From positions 1-6,711 of the forward strand of contig URMR01000096.1 of NCBI GenBank assembly GCA_900548935.1: 6,711 nucleotides of DNA, in the 5' to 3' direction. The translations under genes and the position numbers were made by a program. This document shows positions 5,413 through 6,711 of this stretch, one piece after another. This DNA is from an uncultured Collinsella sp. GTDB lineage: Bacteria; Actinomycetota; Coriobacteriia; Coriobacteriales; Coriobacteriaceae. The first letter of the stretch is position 1. Each line of letters opens with the position of its first letter. Below the pieces are notes generated by a model. That model had not been told where the DNA came from and did not search any database. It was given only the letters and a program-made list of their open reading frames with translations.

Positions 5413-6711
<1,299 letters not shown>

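Overview
The window reads like a chromosomal segment of a high-GC Gram-positive gut anaerobe of the Coriobacteriia, most likely Collinsella or a close relative. This is inferred from the strong preference for C/G in codon third positions, the arginine deiminase gene set with a YfcC-type ArcD, the neighbouring UPF0371 gene, and the PyrG N-terminus. No 16S or other marker gene is present, so the taxon is a judgement. All genes I can support lie on the + strand.

Region 1 (1-2761) is an arginine deiminase (ADI) locus. It holds the last 10 codons of arginine deiminase (arcA), a complete catabolic ornithine carbamoyltransferase (arcB/argF type) and a complete membrane arginine/ornithine exchanger (arcD, YfcC family). 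Together they import arginine, convert it via citrulline to ornithine and carbamoyl phosphate, and export ornithine. Carbamate kinase (arcC), which would make ATP from carbamoyl phosphate, is not in the window. Stem-loops between arcA and arcB and between arcB and arcD suggest that transcript levels are tuned gene by gene.

Region 2 (2762-3161) is about 400 bases with no convincing gene but dense RNA-like structure. It begins with overlapping, mutually exclusive hairpins ending in an 11-bp GC-rich stem. Next comes a 98-nt nested palindromic element (2944-3041), then a small hairpin and a good -10 box for the next gene.

Region 3 (3162-4710) is a monocistronic UPF0371/DUF1846 gene with a classical T-tailed terminator.

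Region 4 (4711-5291) is a small winged-helix regulator gene. A nested dyad overlaps its probable -10, a possible cysteine-containing leader peptide precedes it, and it ends in its own terminator.

Region 5 (5292-6711) is the promoter region and first 433 codons of pyrG (CTP synthase), cut by the window edge. The catalytic motifs are intact. Some usually conserved positions and the linker differ from the common form, and codon preference changes about 80 codons in.

Most of the window is ordinary core and energy metabolism. The least explained parts are the structured intergenic region 2762-3041 and the leader of the small regulator.
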